Shown piece by piece: positions 17,357-24,740 of a stretch of DNA of 64,000 nt. The notes beneath the pieces were generated by a model that was not told the DNA's origin, searched no databases, and saw nothing but the letters and a program-made list of their open reading frames with translations. Made by a program: the position numbers and the translations under genes. This DNA is from Mesorhizobium sp. AR10 (GTDB lineage: Bacteria > Pseudomonadota > Alphaproteobacteria > Rhizobiales > Rhizobiaceae), in assembly GCF_024746795.1 (NCBI RefSeq), contig NZ_CP080524.1:3202001-3266000 (forward strand), given 5' to 3'. Every line of letters starts with the position of its first letter. Positions within the stretch are counted from its first letter, which is position 1.

Positions 17357-17372
17357 TTGTCCAATCGGTCAA
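17357..17372 (+). promoter_or_regulatory. RutR-like operator between rutR-like gene and aminotransferase
   Basis: TTGTCCAATCGGTCAA matches TTGACCANNTGGTCAA at 12 of 14 defined positions and is nearly palindromic. It lies in the 255-bp divergent region, 94 bp before the aminotransferase ATG, where it could control both directions. Confidence 0.6.
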
Positions 17373-17466
17373 AAATTTGCGTAGCACGAAAACGTCGCGA
17401 AGACCAAGTGTTGGGAAGACCAAGCGTTAGCCGCACCGAAACAGGTTACAAGGGGAAGTCTTGGTC

Positions 17467-18795
17467 ATGTCCAACCGGCTGAAAGTCACGCCGAACGATC
17501 TCAGCGCATTCTGGATGCCATTCACGGCAAACCGGCAGTTCAAGCAGGCGCCGCGCATGATGGTGTCCGCCAAGGACATGCATTACACGACGAGCGATGG
17601 GCGCAAGGTGCTGGACGGCACCGCCGGCCTGTGGTGCGTCAATGCCGGCCATTGCCGGCCGAAGATCACCGAGGCGATCCAGCACCAGGCGGCCGAGCTC
17701 GACTATGCGCCGGCCTTCCAGATGGGTCATCCGATCGTGTTCGAACTGGCCAACCGGCTGGTCGACCTCGCGCCGAAGGGCATGGACCATGTGTTCTTCA
17801 CCAATTCCGGATCGGAATCGGTCGATACCGCGCTGAAGATGGCGATCGCCTATCACCGCGCCAAGGGGGAGGGCTCACGCACCCGCCTGATCGGCCGCGA
17901 GCGCGGTTATCACGGCGTCAATTTCGGCGGCATCTCGGTCGGCGGCATCGTCACCAACCGCAAGATGTTCGGCACGCTACTCGGAGGCGTCGACCACATG
18001 CCGCATACGCATCTGCCGGAAAAGAACGCCTTCACCAAGGGCGTGCCCGAGCATGGCGCTGAGCTGGCGAACGAACTGGAGCGCATCGTTGCGCTGCATG
18101 ACGCCTCGACCATTGCCGCCGTCATTGTCGAGCCGGTTGCCGGTTCCACCGGCGTGATCCTGCCGCCGAAAGGTTACCTGCAGAAGCTGCGCGAGATCTG
18201 CACCAAGCACGGCATCCTGTTGATCTTCGACGAGGTCATCACCGGTTTCGGCCGCCTCGGCACGCCGTTCGCCGCCGATTATTTCGGCGTCACACCAGAC
18301 ATCATGACCACCGCCAAGGGCGTCTCCAACGGCGTCATTCCGATGGGCGCGGTATTCGTGAAGAAGGAAATCCACGACGCCTTCATGACCGGCCCCGAGC
18401 ACATGATCGAATTTTTCCACGGCTATACCTATTCGGGCAATCCGATCGCCTGCGCAGCGGCCCTCGGCACGCTCGACACCTACAAGGAAGAGGGTCTGCT
18501 GACCCGCGGTGAGGAACTGGCGCCCTATTGGGAAGACGCGTTGCACTCGCTGAAGGGCGAGCCGAACGTCATCGATATCAGAAACATCGGCCTGATCGGC
18601 GCGATCGAACTGGCCCCCATTCCGGGCAGCCCGACAAAGCGCGCCTTCTCGGCCTTCGTCAAGGCGTTCGAGCACGGGGCGCTGATCCGCACCACCGGCG
18701 ACATCATCGCGCTGTCGCCGCCGCTGATCATCACCAAGGGCCAGATCAACGAATTGATCGACCATGTGCGTGAAGTGTTGAGGTCGATAGATTGA
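17467..18795 (+). CDS. Class III aminotransferase, probably beta-alanine:pyruvate transaminase
   Basis: A 442-residue PLP enzyme of the omega-aminotransferase group. It has LDGTAGLWCVNAGH near the N-terminus, the FFTNSGSESVDTALKMA phosphate-binding region, the LIFDEVITGFGRLG stretch containing the cofactor-binding Asp, and TTAKGVSNG with the PLP Lys. This pattern is typical of omega-amino acid:pyruvate transaminases. In this setting it would convert beta-alanine, the end product of reductive uracil breakdown, to malonate semialdehyde. The ATG at 17467 fits the AAGGGGAAG upstream; a TTG six bases earlier is possible. It heads the gene string that continues with the ureidopropionase and dihydropyrimidinase genes. 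Confidence 0.88.
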   Translation: MSNRLKVTPNDLSAFWMPFTANRQFKQAPRMMVSAKDMHYTTSDGRKVLDGTAGLWCVNAGHCRPKITEAIQHQAAELDYAPAFQMGHPIVFELANRLVDLAPKGMDHVFFTNSGSESVDTALKMAIAYHRAKGEGSRTRLIGRERGYHGVNFGGISVGGIVTNRKMFGTLLGGVDHMPHTHLPEKNAFTKGVPEHGAELANELERIVALHDASTIAAVIVEPVAGSTGVILPPKGYLQKLREICTKHGILLIFDEVITGFGRLGTPFAADYFGVTPDIMTTAKGVSNGVIPMGAVFVKKEIHDAFMTGPEHMIEFFHGYTYSGNPIACAAALGTLDTYKEEGLLTRGEELAPYWEDALHSLKGEPNVIDIRNIGLIGAIELAPIPGSPTKRAFSAFVKAFEHGALIRTTGDIIALSPPLIITKGQINELIDHVREVLRSID

Positions 18796-18813
18796 CAAAC
18801 CGGGCGCAGCTTT

Positions 18814-18861
18814 CCCTCCCCCTCGAGGGGAGGGTGGCCGCAAAGCGGCCGGGTGGGGTCG
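18814..18861 (+). repeat. GC-rich inverted repeat, left arm of DUF559 module A
   Basis: A 48-bp arm made of a CCCTCCCCCTCGAGGGG palindrome, then TGGCCGCAAAGCGGCC, then GGGTGGGGTCG. The reverse complement of 19273-19320 differs from it at only two positions. The same architecture recurs at 24252, 57773 and 59602. Confidence 0.92.
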
Positions 18862-18907
18862 GTGGCGAAGTGCGCCGACCTGATCCTTTGCTGCGGGGTC
18901 GTTCCTG

Positions 18908-19354
18908 ATGCCCCGTACCCGCGTGAGCTTCGAAATGCGCCAAAAGGCGCGCGCGCTTCGAGTTCACGCGACCAAAGGTGAATCGCTGTTGTGGTATGAA
19001 CTGCGCGAGCTGAAATCAGTCGGCATCAAGTTCCGCCGCCAGTGTCCGATAGGGCCTTATATCGTCGACTTCGCTTGCCTCTCTGTGAAGCTGGTAGTGG
19101 AGGTCGATGGTGATCTGCACGAAGACGAGAAGGGCAAACGACACGATGCCGTTCGTGATGCCTATCTGCGCTCGCTCGGGTTTGATGTCTTCCGTGTTGA
19201 CGAGCCCGATGTCATAAACAGCGCGTGGCATGTCGCGGAGGTGGTCAAGGGGAAGGTCGAGCGCATGTTCGACGACCCCACCCGACCGCTTCGCGGCCAC
19301 CCTCCCCTCGAGGGGGAGGGGGACGCCGGCGATCCACATTCGAGAAGGTTTTAG
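18908..19354 (+). CDS. DUF559 domain protein (Vsr-like endonuclease fold) in inverted-repeat module A
   Basis: A 148-residue protein of the DUF559 family, which has the PD-(D/E)XK-like fold of Vsr mismatch endonucleases. The core shows ESLLWYELRE, FRRQCPIGPYIVDFAC and LVVEVDGDLH, with the acidic residues expected for metal binding, then YLRSLGFDVFRV. No cellular role is established for the family. The last 30 or so residues ([15 protein letters not shown]...) are read through the right-hand inverted repeat, so the C-terminus is partly made of repeat. The gene lies between the aminotransferase and ureidopropionase genes, co-directional, ending 3 bp before the next ATG. A second such module is at 24252-24732. 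Confidence 0.88.
   Translation: MPRTRVSFEMRQKARALRVHATKGESLLWYELRELKSVGIKFRRQCPIGPYIVDFACLSVKLVVEVDGDLHEDEKGKRHDAVRDAYLRSLGFDVFRVDEPDVINSAWHVAEVVKGKVERMFDDPTRPLRGHPPLEGEGDAGDPHSRRF
19273..19320 (-). repeat. GC-rich inverted repeat, right arm of DUF559 module A
   Basis: Inverted partner of 18814-18861 (46 of 48 positions identical after reverse complementing). It overlaps the 3' coding part of the DUF559 gene. The pair bounds a 507-bp unit. Confidence 0.92.
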
Positions 19355-19357
19355 AGC

Positions 19358-20608
19358 ATGGCCGCACCCGGCGAGAATCTGCGAATCAATTCAGACCGTT
19401 TGTGGGATTCGATAATGGAGATGGCGAAGATTGGCCCCGGCGTTGCCGGCGGCAACAATCGCCAGACCGTGACCGACGAGGACGGCGAAGGGCGGCATCT
19501 GTTCAAGCGCTGGTGCGAAGCGGCAGGGCTCGAAATGGGCCTCGACGAGATGGGCACCATGTTTGCCCGCCGCGAAGGCACCGATCCCAGCTTGCCGCCG
19601 GTCTACGTCGGCAGTCATCTCGACACCCAGCCGACCGGCGGCAAATATGACGGCGTGCTCGGCGTACTCGGTGGGCTCGAAGTCGTGCGCTCGCTCAACG
19701 ATCTCGGGATCAAGACCAAGCACCCGATCGTCGTCACCAACTGGACCAACGAGGAAGGCGCGCGCTTTGCACCGGCAATGATGGCGTCCGGTGTTTTCGC
19801 CGGCGTCCTCGATCAGGCCGACGTCTATGAGCATGTCGACAAGCAGGGCAAGAAATTCGGCGAGGAACTCCAACGCATCGGCTGGAAGGGCACCGAGAAA
19901 GTCGGCGATCGCAAAATCCACGCCTTCTTCGAACTGCATATCGAGCAGGGGCCGATCCTCGAGGACGAGGGCATCGACATCGGCGTCGTCACCCATGGCC
20001 AGGGGCTGAAATGGCTGCAGGTGACCCTGGCCGGCAAGGAGGCGCACACCGGCTCGACGCCGATGCCCAAGCGACGCAATGCCGGGCTCGGCATGGCGCG
20101 GGTGATCGAACTGGTGCACGAGATCGCCATGGACTACCAGCCCGACGCCGTGGGTGCTGTCGGCCACATGGAGGTCTATCCGAACTCGCGCAACATCATT
20201 GCCGGGCGCACAGTGTTCACCATTGACATCCGCTCGCCGGAAAAGGAAGTTCTGGACGCCATGGATGGCCGTGTCCGTGAAGGCATCGACACGATCTGCG
20301 ATGCACTCGACATCAAATATGCGATCGAGCAGGTCGGCCATTTCGATCCGGTCACATTCGACGCGGGCTGCGTCAAGGCGATCCGCGACGCCGCCGACCG
20401 GCTTGGCTACTCGCATCGCAACATCGTCTCCGGCGCCGGCCACGACGCCTGCTGGATCAACCGCGTCGCGCCTACCGCGATGGTGATGTGCCCCTGCGTC
20501 GACGGGCTGTCGCACAATGAGGCCGAGGACATCTCCAAGGAATGGGCGGCGGCCGGCGCCGACGTGCTGTTCCACGCGGTGGTGGAGACGGCTGTCATCG
20601 TGGAGTGA
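19358..20608 (+). CDS. Zn-dependent hydrolase, beta-ureidopropionase/N-carbamoyl amidohydrolase (M20 family)
   Basis: A 416-residue dinuclear-zinc amidohydrolase of the hydantoinase/carbamoylase type. Metal-binding motifs are clear: VGSHLDTQPTGGKYDG, TNEEGARF, and FELHIEQGP; the dimerisation-domain segment AGKEAHTGSTPM and the C-terminal SGAGHDACW complete the family pattern. Between a dihydropyrimidinase and a beta-alanine-type transaminase it most likely cleaves N-carbamoyl-beta-alanine to beta-alanine, CO2 and ammonia. The ATG lies 3 bp after the stop of the inserted DUF559 gene, with GAAGG nine bases upstream, so it keeps its own ribosome-binding site despite the insertion. Confidence 0.9.
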   Translation: MAAPGENLRINSDRLWDSIMEMAKIGPGVAGGNNRQTVTDEDGEGRHLFKRWCEAAGLEMGLDEMGTMFARREGTDPSLPPVYVGSHLDTQPTGGKYDGVLGVLGGLEVVRSLNDLGIKTKHPIVVTNWTNEEGARFAPAMMASGVFAGVLDQADVYEHVDKQGKKFGEELQRIGWKGTEKVGDRKIHAFFELHIEQGPILEDEGIDIGVVTHGQGLKWLQVTLAGKEAHTGSTPMPKRRNAGLGMARVIELVHEIAMDYQPDAVGAVGHMEVYPNSRNIIAGRTVFTIDIRSPEKEVLDAMDGRVREGIDTICDALDIKYAIEQVGHFDPVTFDAGCVKAIRDAADRLGYSHRNIVSGAGHDACWINRVAPTAMVMCPCVDGLSHNEAEDISKEWAAAGADVLFHAVVETAVIVE

Positions 20609-20673
20609 GCCTAGAAATCTGAATTCCAAACGCCGCTCGCAAAGAAGCGCGAAGAGAACAAGGGAACAAGAAA

Positions 20674-22125
20674 ATGACCAAAGTCATCCGAAACGGCACC
20701 ATCGTCACTGCCGACCGCACGTGGAAGGCCGATTTGCTGATGCAGCACGGCAAGATCGTCGCCATCGGCTCGAACCTGCATGGCGACCACGAGTTCGACG
20801 CCACCGGCTGCTATGTGATGCCGGGCGGCATCGACCCGCATACGCATCTCGAAATGCCGTTCATGGGTACTTACTCGGCCGACGATTTCGAGTCCGGCAC
20901 GCGCGCCGCGCTTGCCGGCGGCACGACGATGGTCGTCGATTTCTGCCTGCCGTCACCGCAGCAGTCGCTGCTGGAAGCCTTGCAGATGTGGGACAACAAG
21001 ACCTCGAAGGCTGCCTGCGACTACTCCTTCCACATGGCGATCACCTGGTGGGGCAAGCAGGTGTTCGACGAGATGGCAACCGTGGTCGACAAGGGCATCA
21101 CCTCGTTCAAGCATTTCATGGCCTACAAGGGCGCGCTGATGGTCGACGACGACGAGATGTATGCGTCGTTCCAGCGCTGCGCCGATCTCGGCGCGCTGCC
21201 GCTGGTGCATGCCGAGAATGGCGACGTGGTCGCGGCGCTTTCGCAGAAGCTTCTGGCCGCCGGCAACAACGGGCCGGAGGGCCATGCCTATTCGCGCCCG
21301 CCGGAAGTGGAAGGCGAGGCGACCAACCGCGCCATCATGATCGCCGACATGGCTGGCGTGCCGCTCTATGTCGTGCACGTCTCGTGCGAGCAGAGCCATG
21401 AAGCCATACGCCGCGCCCGTCAGAAGGGCATGCGGGTGTTCGGCGAGCCGCTGGTCCAGCATCTGACACTCGACGAGAGCGAGTATTTCAACAAGGACTG
21501 GGACCATGCGGCGCGTCGCGTGATGAGCCCGCCCTTCCGCAACAAGTTGCATCAGGATTCGCTGTGGGCCGGCCTGCAGGCTGGATCTCTGCAAGTGGTG
21601 GCGACCGACCACTGTGCCTTCACCACCAAGCAGAAGCGCAACGGCGTCGGTGATTTCACCAAGATCCCGAACGGCACAGGCGGGCTCGAGGACCGCTTGC
21701 CGGTGCTGTGGACCACGGGCGTCAACACCGGGAGGTTGACGATGAACGAGTTCGTCGCGGTGACCTCGACCAACATCGCCAAGATCCTCAACATGTATCC
21801 GAAGAAGGGCGCCATCGTCGAAGGCGCCGATGCCGACATCCTTGTCTGGGACCCGAAGCGCAAGAAGAAGATCTCGGCCAAGAAGCAGCAGTCGGTGATC
21901 GACTACAACGTCTTCGAAGGTTTTGAGGTGACCGGCCTGCCGCGCTTCGTGTTCTCGCGCGGCGAACTGTCGATCGAGGAGGCCGAGGTCAAGGCAAAGC
22001 CCGGCCATGGCGAATTCGTCGCCCGCGAGCCGAATGCAGCGGTCAACCGGGCGCTGTCGACCTGGAAGGAAATCTCGGCGCCGCGCAAGGTCGAACGCAG
22101 CGGCATTCCGGCGACCGGGGTTTGA
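20674..22125 (+). CDS. hydA: Dihydropyrimidinase (D-hydantoinase)
   Basis: A 483-residue cyclic amidohydrolase that opens dihydrouracil to N-carbamoyl-beta-alanine. The metal-binding GGIDPHTHLEMPFMG, the carbamylated-Lys region SFKHFMAYKG, YVVHVS and the VVATDHCAF Asp segment match the dihydropyrimidinase family, and the length is normal. The substrate-loop Tyr region (NKDWDHAARRVMSPPFR) also fits. It follows the ureidopropionase gene by 65 bp, with no hairpin in between, in the order transaminase, ureidopropionase, dihydropyrimidinase. Together with PreTA this completes the reductive pathway. Confidence 0.95.
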   Translation: MTKVIRNGTIVTADRTWKADLLMQHGKIVAIGSNLHGDHEFDATGCYVMPGGIDPHTHLEMPFMGTYSADDFESGTRAALAGGTTMVVDFCLPSPQQSLLEALQMWDNKTSKAACDYSFHMAITWWGKQVFDEMATVVDKGITSFKHFMAYKGALMVDDDEMYASFQRCADLGALPLVHAENGDVVAALSQKLLAAGNNGPEGHAYSRPPEVEGEATNRAIMIADMAGVPLYVVHVSCEQSHEAIRRARQKGMRVFGEPLVQHLTLDESEYFNKDWDHAARRVMSPPFRNKLHQDSLWAGLQAGSLQVVATDHCAFTTKQKRNGVGDFTKIPNGTGGLEDRLPVLWTTGVNTGRLTMNEFVAVTSTNIAKILNMYPKKGAIVEGADADILVWDPKRKKKISAKKQQSVIDYNVFEGFEVTGLPRFVFSRGELSIEEAEVKAKPGHGEFVAREPNAAVNRALSTWKEISAPRKVERSGIPATGV

Positions 22126-22496
22126 GCTTGGCCAGTCCGGCAGCGCTGCTCTCATTGGTCGTAGCGATCATTGCCGCCGGTTCGACGGCTGCGGACGTTC
22201 TGGCCGGCTCCTATGGCAACGATGTCGGCTGCGCAGGCGTTCTCGCCGGTTGTCAGGATAGCGATGAATATGTCGTGCTCACCGCCGACGGCGTCGAAAC
22301 CTATGGCAGCGGTTGCCGCTTCGCTCAGCAACTGGTGACGAAGCCAGGTACGCAGTCCTTGAGCTCGACCTGTTTCGCGGAGGGCGAGGAAGGGGAGACG
22401 CCCGAGACCGTGAAGGTTACCAACAGGGGAGCCGACGGTTTCTTCGTGACCATTCCCGACCTTGAGGAAGTCGGGCCGCTGAAATCATGTTCATGA
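22122..22496 (+). CDS. Small secreted four-Cys protein, paralogue 1
   Basis: A 124-residue protein with an N-terminal hydrophobic signal-like stretch (AALLSLVVAIIAAG) and a mature part with several Cys: YGNDVGC, AGC, GSGC, STC and KSC. It shares a pattern with the next gene: YGN..GC, then a VVLTADGVETYGSGC segment, TC.AEGE and a C-terminal Cys. The start is uncertain: TTG codons at 22122 and 22128 overlap the dihydropyrimidinase stop. Function unknown. It is co-directional and overlaps the catabolic genes, so it may be co-transcribed with them. Confidence 0.6.
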   Translation: MSLASPAALLSLVVAIIAAGSTAADVLAGSYGNDVGCAGVLAGCQDSDEYVVLTADGVETYGSGCRFAQQLVTKPGTQSLSSTCFAEGEEGETPETVKVTNRGADGFFVTIPDLEEVGPLKSCS

Positions 22497-22512
22497 CGTT
22501 TCGGAGGGGGAT

Positions 22513-22905
22513 GTGACGCAAGCCAGCGTGTGCGGTTTTCGTCTGCTTGTTGCCGCGTTTGTCGCGATGGCGGCCGGCCAGGCTTTGGCGGCGACCATTG
22601 ACCTGTCCAAGCCCTATGGCAACAAGTCTGGCTGCATCAACAAGAACGGCCAAGAAGTCTATGCCGAGGACATGCTGCTTTTGACCGACAAGGAATTTAT
22701 CACCGCGGCCAGTGCTTGCACCGTCACCGAAACCCAGACGAAACCTGACGGCTCACTGGTACTCAAAACGCTATGCGCGGCGGAAGGCGAAGACGGCCAA
22801 TCGCCAATACAGTTCACGGTGAAGCGCAGCCCCAAGAATGCCAAGAAGCTGGTGATTGCCGATGAGGACGGCAAGGTCATGGGGGAAGTGGCCCGGTGCC
22901 GATGA
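22513..22905 (+). CDS. Small secreted four-Cys protein, paralogue 2
   Basis: A 130-residue protein starting at GTG 22513, with a clear signal peptide (LLVAAFVAMAAGQALA). The mature part reads YGNKSGC, LLLTDKEFITAASAC, LKTLCAAEGEDG and ends EVARC, the same spacing logic as the preceding gene, so the two are tandem paralogues, probably with two conserved disulfides. I do not recognise a family. GGAGG occurs shortly before the GTG, supporting the start. It converges on the cupin gene, 23 bp away. Confidence 0.7.
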   Translation: MTQASVCGFRLLVAAFVAMAAGQALAATIDLSKPYGNKSGCINKNGQEVYAEDMLLLTDKEFITAASACTVTETQTKPDGSLVLKTLCAAEGEDGQSPIQFTVKRSPKNAKKLVIADEDGKVMGEVARCR

Positions 22906-22928
22906 CGGTCTTTGCATTGGTGCCGATG

Positions 22929-23333
22929 TCAGGCGACCAGTCCATCCAACTCCGGCAACAGGACGACGCTTTCCTGTTCGTTGGGGTCGGTGCGGGCGAT
23001 GACCGCCGAAGAGGGGGTTTTGCTGAGGTTGGCGGGCAGATGTGGGACGCCGGCCGGGATGTAGAAGAGGTCGCCGGCCTTGACGACGATATGCTGTTCG
23101 AGCCGTTCGCCGTACCAGGTGTGCACCTCGCCAGAGAGCACGTAGATCGCCGTCTCATGGTTTTCATGCAGATGCGCCTTGGCGCGGGCGCCGGGCGGCA
23201 TGGTCAGCAAATGCATGCAGATGCCGGAGGAGCCGACCGTTTCAGCGGCGATGCCGGCGAAATAGGTCAATCCCTGCTTGCCTTCATAAGAGCTTTCGGG
23301 GCGGATAAGATGACAAGTGGGTTTAGGCGACAT
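22929..23333 (-). CDS. Cupin domain-containing protein
   Basis: A 134-residue single-domain cupin. The metal-binding motif 1 is visible as AKAHLHENHETAIYVLSGE (His, His, Glu) and motif 2 as GDLFYIPAGVPHLPAN (with His). Such proteins include small dioxygenases, isomerases and sensory proteins; no specific activity can be called. The ATG at 23333 is preferred because upstream codons in frame give a Cys/Arg-rich non-conserved stretch. It lies on the opposite strand between the secreted pair and the ABC importer operon. Confidence 0.85.
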   Translation of the reverse strand: MSPKPTCHLIRPESSYEGKQGLTYFAGIAAETVGSSGICMHLLTMPPGARAKAHLHENHETAIYVLSGEVHTWYGERLEQHIVVKAGDLFYIPAGVPHLPANLSKTPSSAVIARTDPNEQESVVLLPELDGLVA

Positions 23334-23443
23334 CGGGCAAACTCTCGATCGAGTGGGACAGGACGAGTGAAAAACAACACCAGGGCAAAAGCAATGGGAT
23401 TCCAGCCGGCGCCGCAGCGGCACGAACAGGCAGGCTGCGGCCG

Positions 23444-24235
23444 ATGACGGGGATTTCGCCAGCCGTCGTTTCGGCAAGCAATCTCGGCCTCACCTTTCAG
23501 ACCAATGACGGTCCGGTGCAGGCGCTGTCCAATGTCGATCTGACCATCGGCAAGGGCGAATTCGTGTCCTTCATCGGCCCATCCGGCTGCGGCAAAACCA
23601 CTCTGCTGCGCGTCATCGCCGATCTGGAGAAGCCGACATCGGGGACCATTTCGGTCAACGGCATGACGCCCGAGCAGGCACGCGAGAAACGCGCCTATGG
23701 CTATGTCTTCCAGGCCGCAGCGCTGTTTCCATGGCGCACGATCGAGCGCAATGTGGGGCTGCCGCTGGAGATCATCGGTCTGTCCAGCGCGGAGCAGGCG
23801 GCGCGGATCAAGCGCACGCTCGACCTCGTCAACCTCAGCGGCTTCGAGAAGAAATATCCCTGGCAGCTTTCCGGCGGCATGCAGCAGCGCGCCTCGATCG
23901 CGCGGGCGCTGGCCTTCGACGCCGACCTTCTGTTGATGGACGAACCGTTCGGCGCGCTGGACGAGATCGTGCGCGACCATCTCAACGAACAGCTGCTGGA
24001 ACTGTGGGAGCGGACGAACAAGACCATCTGCTTCGTCACCCACTCCATTCCCGAGGCGGTCTATCTCTCGACGCGGATCGTCGTCATGTCGCCGCGTCCG
24101 GGCCGGGTCAGCGATATCATCGAATCGACGCTGCCGAAAAAGCGGCCGCTGGACATCCGAGAGACGCCGGAGTTCCTGGCGATCGCGGCGCGCGTGCGCG
24201 ACGGCCTCAGGGCAGGGCACAGCTATGATGATTGA
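23444..24235 (+). CDS. ABC transporter ATP-binding protein (nitrate/sulfonate/pyrimidine type)
   Basis: A 263-residue ATPase of the SsuB/TauB/ThiZ group. Walker A GPSGCGKTT (about residues 46-54), Q-loop YVFQAAALFPWRT, signature LSGGMQQR, Walker B LLLMDEPFGALDE and switch His in CFVTHSIPEA are all intact. It is the first gene of an importer comprising two permeases and an NMT1-like binding protein. A DUF559 module sits between this gene and the first permease. Because the operon lies in a pyrimidine-degradation region, uptake of pyrimidines or a related heterocycle is likely, but not shown. Confidence 0.9.
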   Translation: MTGISPAVVSASNLGLTFQTNDGPVQALSNVDLTIGKGEFVSFIGPSGCGKTTLLRVIADLEKPTSGTISVNGMTPEQAREKRAYGYVFQAAALFPWRTIERNVGLPLEIIGLSSAEQAARIKRTLDLVNLSGFEKKYPWQLSGGMQQRASIARALAFDADLLLMDEPFGALDEIVRDHLNEQLLELWERTNKTICFVTHSIPEAVYLSTRIVVMSPRPGRVSDIIESTLPKKRPLDIRETPEFLAIAARVRDGLRAGHSYDD

Positions 24236-24740
24236 GCGGGCGCAGGACGAGCTCCCTCCTCTCCCCGACGGGGAGAGGGTGGCCGGAGCGAAGCGGAGGT
24301 CGGGTGAGGGGGCGGCGCTGAGAGATCCGACCAAAAGAAAGGTCGGGGCAACCGCTCGCGCTCGAAAGCTGCGGATGGACGAAACCGAGGCTGAATACCG
24401 CCTTTGGGGGGAACTGAGAGGCCGCCATCTCAACGGCTACAAGTTTGTGAGGCAAGTGCCGCTTGGACCTTTCATCGCCGATTTCGTTTGTCGCGAGAAG
24501 GGGCTGATTGTCGAACTCGATGGCAGCCAACACGCGGATTCACCAACCGATCCCGCCCGAACAGCTTGGCTGAATGGCCGTGGCTATGCGGTTCTGCGCT
24601 TCTGGAACCACGAAGTTTTGGCCGAGCGGTCCTTGACACGATCTTGGCTTGCCTCGATGGAAAGATTTCTACCCCCTCACCCGACCTCCGCTTCGCTCCG
24701 GCCACCCTCTCCCCGTTGGGGAGAGGAGGGAGCCAGCTAG
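24225..24740 (+). CDS. DUF559 domain protein (Vsr-like endonuclease fold) in inverted-repeat module B
   Basis: A 171-residue frame whose core is a DUF559 domain: TEAEYRLWGELRGRHLNGYK, FVRQVPLGPFIADFVC, LIVELDGSQH and LNGRGYAVLRFWNHEVL. The acidic positions of the PD-(D/E)XK-like fold are present. Both ends are encoded by the flanking inverted repeats (PPLPDGERVAGAKRRSGEG at the N-terminus and PSPRWGEEGAS at the C-terminus), so the frame traverses the whole module. An internal ATG at 24375 is an alternative start. It overlaps the ATPase stop by 11 bases, and the permease ATG follows the stop with no gap. Its domain is related to, but clearly diverged from, that at 18908. Confidence 0.85.
   Translation: MMIERAQDELPPLPDGERVAGAKRRSGEGAALRDPTKRKVGATARARKLRMDETEAEYRLWGELRGRHLNGYKFVRQVPLGPFIADFVCREKGLIVELDGSQHADSPTDPARTAWLNGRGYAVLRFWNHEVLAERSLTRSWLASMERFLPPHPTSASLRPPSPRWGEEGAS
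24252..24312 (+). repeat. GC-rich inverted repeat, left arm of DUF559 module B
   Basis: A 61-bp arm: CTCCCTCCTCTCCCCGACGG palindrome region, then GGTGGCCGGAGCGAAGCGG and AGGTCGGGTGAGGGGG. It matches the reverse complement of 24672-24732 at 60 of 61 positions. It is the same design as module A with a different second stem. Confidence 0.93.
24672..24732 (-). repeat. GC-rich inverted repeat, right arm of DUF559 module B
   Basis: Inverted partner of 24252-24312, one mismatch in 61. It is read in frame as the last residues of the DUF559 gene and ends 8 bp before the permease ATG. The pair bounds a 481-bp unit. Confidence 0.93.

Noticed and set aside
18814..19320. Inverted repeats as a CRISPR array or simple rho-independent terminators
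   Set aside because: There are only two facing arms per site with a gene between them, no regular spacers, no T-runs, and two further pairs lie inside a coding frame.
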